Assembly (NCBI GenBank): GCA_019423795.1
Contig: JAHZAT010000016.1
Coordinates: 1-17,737 of the forward strand
Source: Clostridiales bacterium
GTDB lineage: Bacteria > Bacillota > Clostridia > Lachnospirales > Lachnospiraceae
DNA: 17,737 nt
Direction: 5' to 3'
The notes under the pieces are model-generated. The model saw nothing but the letters and a program-made list of their open reading frames with translations. It did no database searches and was not told the origin of the DNA. Position numbers and translations under genes: made by a program. This document shows positions 14,860 through 17,737 of this stretch, piece by piece. Numbering within the stretch: position 1 is the stretch's first letter; each line of letters opens with the position of its first letter.

Positions 14860-16014
14860 ATGGATTACAACAAACTGGCATTAGAAATGCACGAACAAAA
14901 CAAAGGTAAGATCGCAGTACGTTCTAAAGTAACAGTAAAGACAAGAGATGACTTAAGTACAGCTTATACACCAGGAGTCGCAGAACCTTGTCGTAAGATC
15001 CGTGATAATAAAGAAGAAGTATATCGTTATACAGCAAAAGGTAATTTAGTAGCTGTCGTATCTGACGGAACAGCTGTATTAGGACTTGGAGATATCGGCC
15101 CAGAAGCAGCAATGCCTGTTATGGAAGGAAAAGCCCTTTTATTTAAAGAATTTGCAGATATCGATGCATTCCCAATCTGTCTTGATACAAAAGATACAGA
15201 AGAGATCATCAAAACAGTCAAGAATATCGCACCATGTTTCGGTGGTATCAATTTAGAAGATATTTCCGCACCAAGATGTTTTGAGATTGAAAAACGTTTA
15301 AAAGAAGAATTAGATATTCCAGTATTCCATGATGATCAGCATGGAACAGCCATCGTTGTAGCAGCAGGATTATTAAATGCCTTAAAATTTGTCGGAAAGA
15401 AAATGGAAGATGCAAACATTGTGATCAATGGAGCAGGATCTGCTGGAATCTCTATCTGTAAACTATTATTACAGTTTGGCGCAGGAAATGTTGTCTTAGT
15501 TGACCAGAAAGGTGCATTATGTCCAGGAGAAGACTGGATGAATCCAGCACAGAAAGATATGGCAGAGATCACAAACAAAGAGAAACAGACTGGAACATTA
15601 ACAGAGATCATCAAAGATAAAGACGTATTTATCGGAGTTTCTGCACCAAATATCGTGACAGCCGAAATGGTATCTACTATGGCAGACGATGCGATCATTT
15701 TTGCCATGGCAAATCCAACACCAGAGATCATGCCAGATGAAGCGAAGAAAGGTGGAGCAAGAGTTATCGCAACAGGAAGATCCGATTTCCCTAATCAGAT
15801 CAATAACGTATTAGTATTCCCAGGAATCTTCAGAGGAGCTCTGGATGCAAGAGCTGGACAGATCACAGAAGAGATGAAGATGGCAGCAGCAAGAGCGATC
15901 GCAAGTATCATCAGTGATGATGAGTTAAATGAAGAGTATATCATTCCAGGTGCATTTGATGAAAGAGTCTGCAAAGCAGTAGCCAAAGCTGTTGCAGAAG
16001 AAAGCCAGAAATAA
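14860..16014 (+). CDS. Malic enzyme, NAD-type (malate to pyruvate + CO2)
   Basis: This complete 384-residue enzyme belongs to the short bacterial malic enzyme family. Active-site motifs are STAYTPGVAEP (33-43, catalytic Tyr36), MEGKALLFKEF (88-98, catalytic Lys91), NLEDISAPRCFEIE (131-144, metal ligands Glu133 and Asp134), FHDDQHGTA (156-164) and the Rossmann loop GAGSAG (191-196). The strand after it ends LVDQKG; the acidic residue favours NAD+ over NADP+. It lacks the C-terminal phosphotransacetylase-like domain of the long MaeB form. It decarboxylates malate to pyruvate in the cytoplasm. It has its own promoter and AAAGGAG site and no operon partner. Orthologues are sometimes described as malolactic-like, but full cofactor sites point to a true dehydrogenase. 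Confidence 0.92.
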   Translation: MDYNKLALEMHEQNKGKIAVRSKVTVKTRDDLSTAYTPGVAEPCRKIRDNKEEVYRYTAKGNLVAVVSDGTAVLGLGDIGPEAAMPVMEGKALLFKEFADIDAFPICLDTKDTEEIIKTVKNIAPCFGGINLEDISAPRCFEIEKRLKEELDIPVFHDDQHGTAIVVAAGLLNALKFVGKKMEDANIVINGAGSAGISICKLLLQFGAGNVVLVDQKGALCPGEDWMNPAQKDMAEITNKEKQTGTLTEIIKDKDVFIGVSAPNIVTAEMVSTMADDAIIFAMANPTPEIMPDEAKKGGARVIATGRSDFPNQINNVLVFPGIFRGALDARAGQITEEMKMAAARAIASIISDDELNEEYIIPGAFDERVCKAVAKAVAEESQK

Positions 16015-16047
16015 ATGATAGAATTAAATTAAGTACAAGAGCACTTC

Positions 16048-16076
16048 TGTTCAAGAAGTATGTTTTATGATATACT
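16048..16076 (+). promoter_or_regulatory. Possible promoter of malQ
   Basis: TATACT (16071-16076) is a good -10 box about 49 bases before the malQ ATG. The -35 at 17 bases (TGTTCA, 16048-16053) is a poor match, so the promoter may depend on an activator or an extended element. Confidence 0.45.
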
Positions 16077-16094
16077 ATATTGAGTTGTGAGAAA

Positions 16095-16114
16095 ATTTTA
16101 GGAGATTTTAGGAG
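16095..16114 (+). repeat. Tandem 10-bp repeat duplicating the Shine-Dalgarno of malQ
   Basis: ATTTTAGGAG occurs twice back to back, at 16095-16104 and 16105-16114. Each copy holds an AGGAG. The second lies 10 bases before the ATG at 16125, the first 20 bases before it. Confidence 0.85.
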
Positions 16115-16124
16115 AATTCATTCA

Positions 16125-17558
16125 ATGAAAACAAGCGGAATATTATTGCCAATTTTTAGTTTACCATCAGATTACGGAATTGGATGCTTTTCAAAGGAAG
16201 CATACAAATTTGTAGATTTTTTAGAAGAAGCAGGCCAGAAGTACTGGCAGATCCTTCCATTAGGAACGATCGGTGCGGGAAATTCTCCTTATCTTTCGTT
16301 TTCAAGTTTTGCAGGAAGTGCATATTATATCGACTTAGAACAGTTACTGGAAGAAGGACTTCTTAAGAAAAAAGAACTCGAATCAATTAAGGAAGAAAAC
16401 AAGGGCAAAGTTGACTATGAGAAAATCAGAGAAGATCACAGAAAGCTTTTAAGAAAAGCTTATTTCAGATTTCATCCAGATGAAGATTATAAGAAATTTA
16501 TCAAAGACAATGAATACTGGATCGGGGAATATGCAGAATATATGAGCGAGAAGAAAAGTAAATTCCCAGAAAGTTATTTCTGCTTCTGCCAGTATTATTT
16601 CCATAAACAGTGGCTTGCGCTGAAGAAATATGCGAATGACAAAGGAATTCAGATCGTAGGAGATCTTCCATTTTATGTAGCCTTAGATGGAACAGCATTT
16701 ACATACCACAAAGAATTATTTAAAGTCGATGAAGAAGGAAAGGCAACGGTTGTAGGTGGATGTCCTCCAGATGCATTTGCAGAAGATGGACAGGTATGGT
16801 CCAATCCTGTATATGACTGGGAATATCATAAGAAAACAGATTACGAATGGTGGATGAAACGTTTACGTCATAATTTTATGTTATATGATATTTTAAGATT
16901 AGATCATTTCAGAGGATTCGATGAATACTTTGAGATTCCAGCAGAAGACGAGACAGCTGTTAATGGAGAATGGGTCAAAGGCCCAGGAATGGATTTCTTT
17001 GAAGCAATGAAGAAAGAACTTGGTGAGAAGAAAGTTATCGCAGAGAACTTAGGATTCTTAACAGACAGCGTGCATAAACTTCTAGATGATACAGGATTCC
17101 CAGGAATGAATGTTCTGGAATTTGCATTTGGAGCATATGATGACAGCATCTATCTTCCACATAAATACAAAGAAAATAGTGTTGTATACACAGGAACACA
17201 TGACAATGATACGGTTGTTGGATGGTACGAAACATTATCAGAAGATGATAAGAAATTCTTAGAGCATTATTTAAAATACAGTACGATCGAGAGAACAGGA
17301 ACTGTACATTTAGACTTGATTTCTCTTGCATTAGAGAGTCGAAGCGATATGGTGATCATCCCACTTCAGGATTATCTTGGATTAGGAAATGAAGCAAGGA
17401 TCAACACACCATCTACGGTAGGTGGTAACTGGGAGTGGAGAGTGAAAGAAGAGCAGTTAACAGATGAGTTAAAAGGACTGATCAGAACACTGACAATAAA
17501 ATATCGTACAGTTGCAGAAGAGAATGCGAAGAAAGCAGCCGAAGAAGCACAGCAATAG
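16125..17558 (+). CDS. malQ: 4-alpha-glucanotransferase (amylomaltase)
   Basis: The start at 16125 follows AGGAG by 10 bases and opens MKTSGILLPIFSLPSDYGIG, the classic GH77 N-terminus, giving 477 residues (family about 490-520). A TTG further upstream at 16080 is in frame but has no ribosome binding site. Catalytic residues are visible: Asp260 in LRLDHFRGF (nucleophile), Glu307 in AENLG (acid/base) and Asp360 in GTHDNDT. GDLPFYVALD and GGCPPDAFAEDGQVWSNPVYDW are conserved substrate-site segments. The enzyme moves glucan segments between maltodextrins in the cytoplasm, for maltose or glycogen turnover. It appears to be a single-gene unit, with no maltose transporter or phosphorylase beside it, and ends in an Ala/Glu/Lys-rich tail. 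Confidence 0.94.
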   Translation: MKTSGILLPIFSLPSDYGIGCFSKEAYKFVDFLEEAGQKYWQILPLGTIGAGNSPYLSFSSFAGSAYYIDLEQLLEEGLLKKKELESIKEENKGKVDYEKIREDHRKLLRKAYFRFHPDEDYKKFIKDNEYWIGEYAEYMSEKKSKFPESYFCFCQYYFHKQWLALKKYANDKGIQIVGDLPFYVALDGTAFTYHKELFKVDEEGKATVVGGCPPDAFAEDGQVWSNPVYDWEYHKKTDYEWWMKRLRHNFMLYDILRLDHFRGFDEYFEIPAEDETAVNGEWVKGPGMDFFEAMKKELGEKKVIAENLGFLTDSVHKLLDDTGFPGMNVLEFAFGAYDDSIYLPHKYKENSVVYTGTHDNDTVVGWYETLSEDDKKFLEHYLKYSTIERTGTVHLDLISLALESRSDMVIIPLQDYLGLGNEARINTPSTVGGNWEWRVKEEQLTDELKGLIRTLTIKYRTVAEENAKKAAEEAQQ

Positions 17559-17574
17559 AAGAAATTGATAGAAG

Positions 17575-17615
17575 AAAAAGGATGAAAGAATTTGGGAAAT
17601 CTTTCATCCTTTTTT
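17575..17615 (+). terminator. Intrinsic terminator after malQ
   Basis: AAAAAGGATGAAAGA (17575-17589) pairs with TCTTTCATCC and the following T-run (17600-17615) around a ten-base loop. The A-rich 5' arm also gives a T-rich end on the minus strand, so it may work both ways. Confidence 0.9.
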
Positions 17616-17701
17616 GCATAGAAATAAAGAAATATGCGTATAAAATAATTGATATTAGATTGTATGGAATATGATGTACCATATAAAGCAATAAAATTAG
17701 C

Positions 17702-17730
17702 TTGACGACACAAAATCATAGTGCTACAAT
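17702..17730 (+). promoter_or_regulatory. Promoter reading out of the window
   Basis: TTGACG (17702-17707) and TACAAT (17725-17730) are exactly 17 bases apart, each one base from consensus. The gene it drives lies beyond the right edge. An imperfect dyad, TATGG/CCATA (17663-17667, 17679-17683), lies just upstream. Confidence 0.65.
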
Positions 17731-17737
17731 TTAGTAC

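Noticed and set aside
16080..16124. TTG at 16080 as the start of malQ
   Set aside because: It would encode the duplicated ribosome binding site as protein; the ATG at 16125 gives the standard GH77 N-terminus.

Overview
The window looks like chromosomal DNA of a low-GC, anaerobic Firmicute, most likely a butyrate-producing gut Lachnospiraceae. Anaerostipes-like is my best guess; it rests on gene content and AT-rich codon use, not on a search. Genes have strong AGGAGG-type ribosome binding sites and sigma-A-like promoters. Neither tRNA encodes its CCA end.

Layout. Positions 55-306 hold a decayed, internally deleted MATE efflux remnant. Positions 496-6707 are a lactate-to-acyl-CoA redox operon: lactate permease, FAD-dependent lactate dehydrogenase, short-chain acyl-CoA dehydrogenase, EtfB and EtfA. 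Upstream of it is a sigma-A promoter overlapped by a perfect 13-bp inverted repeat. That repeat contains two TGGT-N3-ACCA sites of the FadR/LldR (GntR) type, so a lactate-responsive repressor encoded elsewhere is expected. A hairpin at 6767-6804 separates the operon from a convergent DUF378 membrane protein gene. Next come a HAD-like plus HD-domain pair (7225-8222) and tRNA-Phe(GAA) with tRNA-Gly(UCC), which end in a strong terminator.

Positions 8677-14729 are a carbohydrate operon: a PRD regulator with EIIB-like and EIIA-like domains, then EIIA, EIIC and EIIB of an ascorbate-family (Ula/Sga) PTS, then a split transketolase. The transketolase C-terminal gene is broken by one in-frame TAA at codon 114, with full homology continuing in the same frame. 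None of the ascorbate catabolic enzymes (UlaD/E/F/G) is present, so the substrate is probably a sugar whose PTS-phosphorylated form is a transketolase donor. This is the least described system in the window. The cassette ends in a strong terminator.

The rest is two apparently single-gene units: an NAD-type malic enzyme with its own promoter, and 4-alpha-glucanotransferase (MalQ), whose Shine-Dalgarno region is tandemly duplicated. A strong terminator follows MalQ. The window ends on a good promoter facing out to the right.

How they fit together: lactate oxidation and malic enzyme both give pyruvate. The acyl-CoA dehydrogenase/Etf genes connect lactate electrons to crotonyl/butyryl-CoA chemistry. 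The PTS-transketolase cassette and MalQ supply sugar carbon. No IS element, CRISPR array, phage gene or rRNA was seen.
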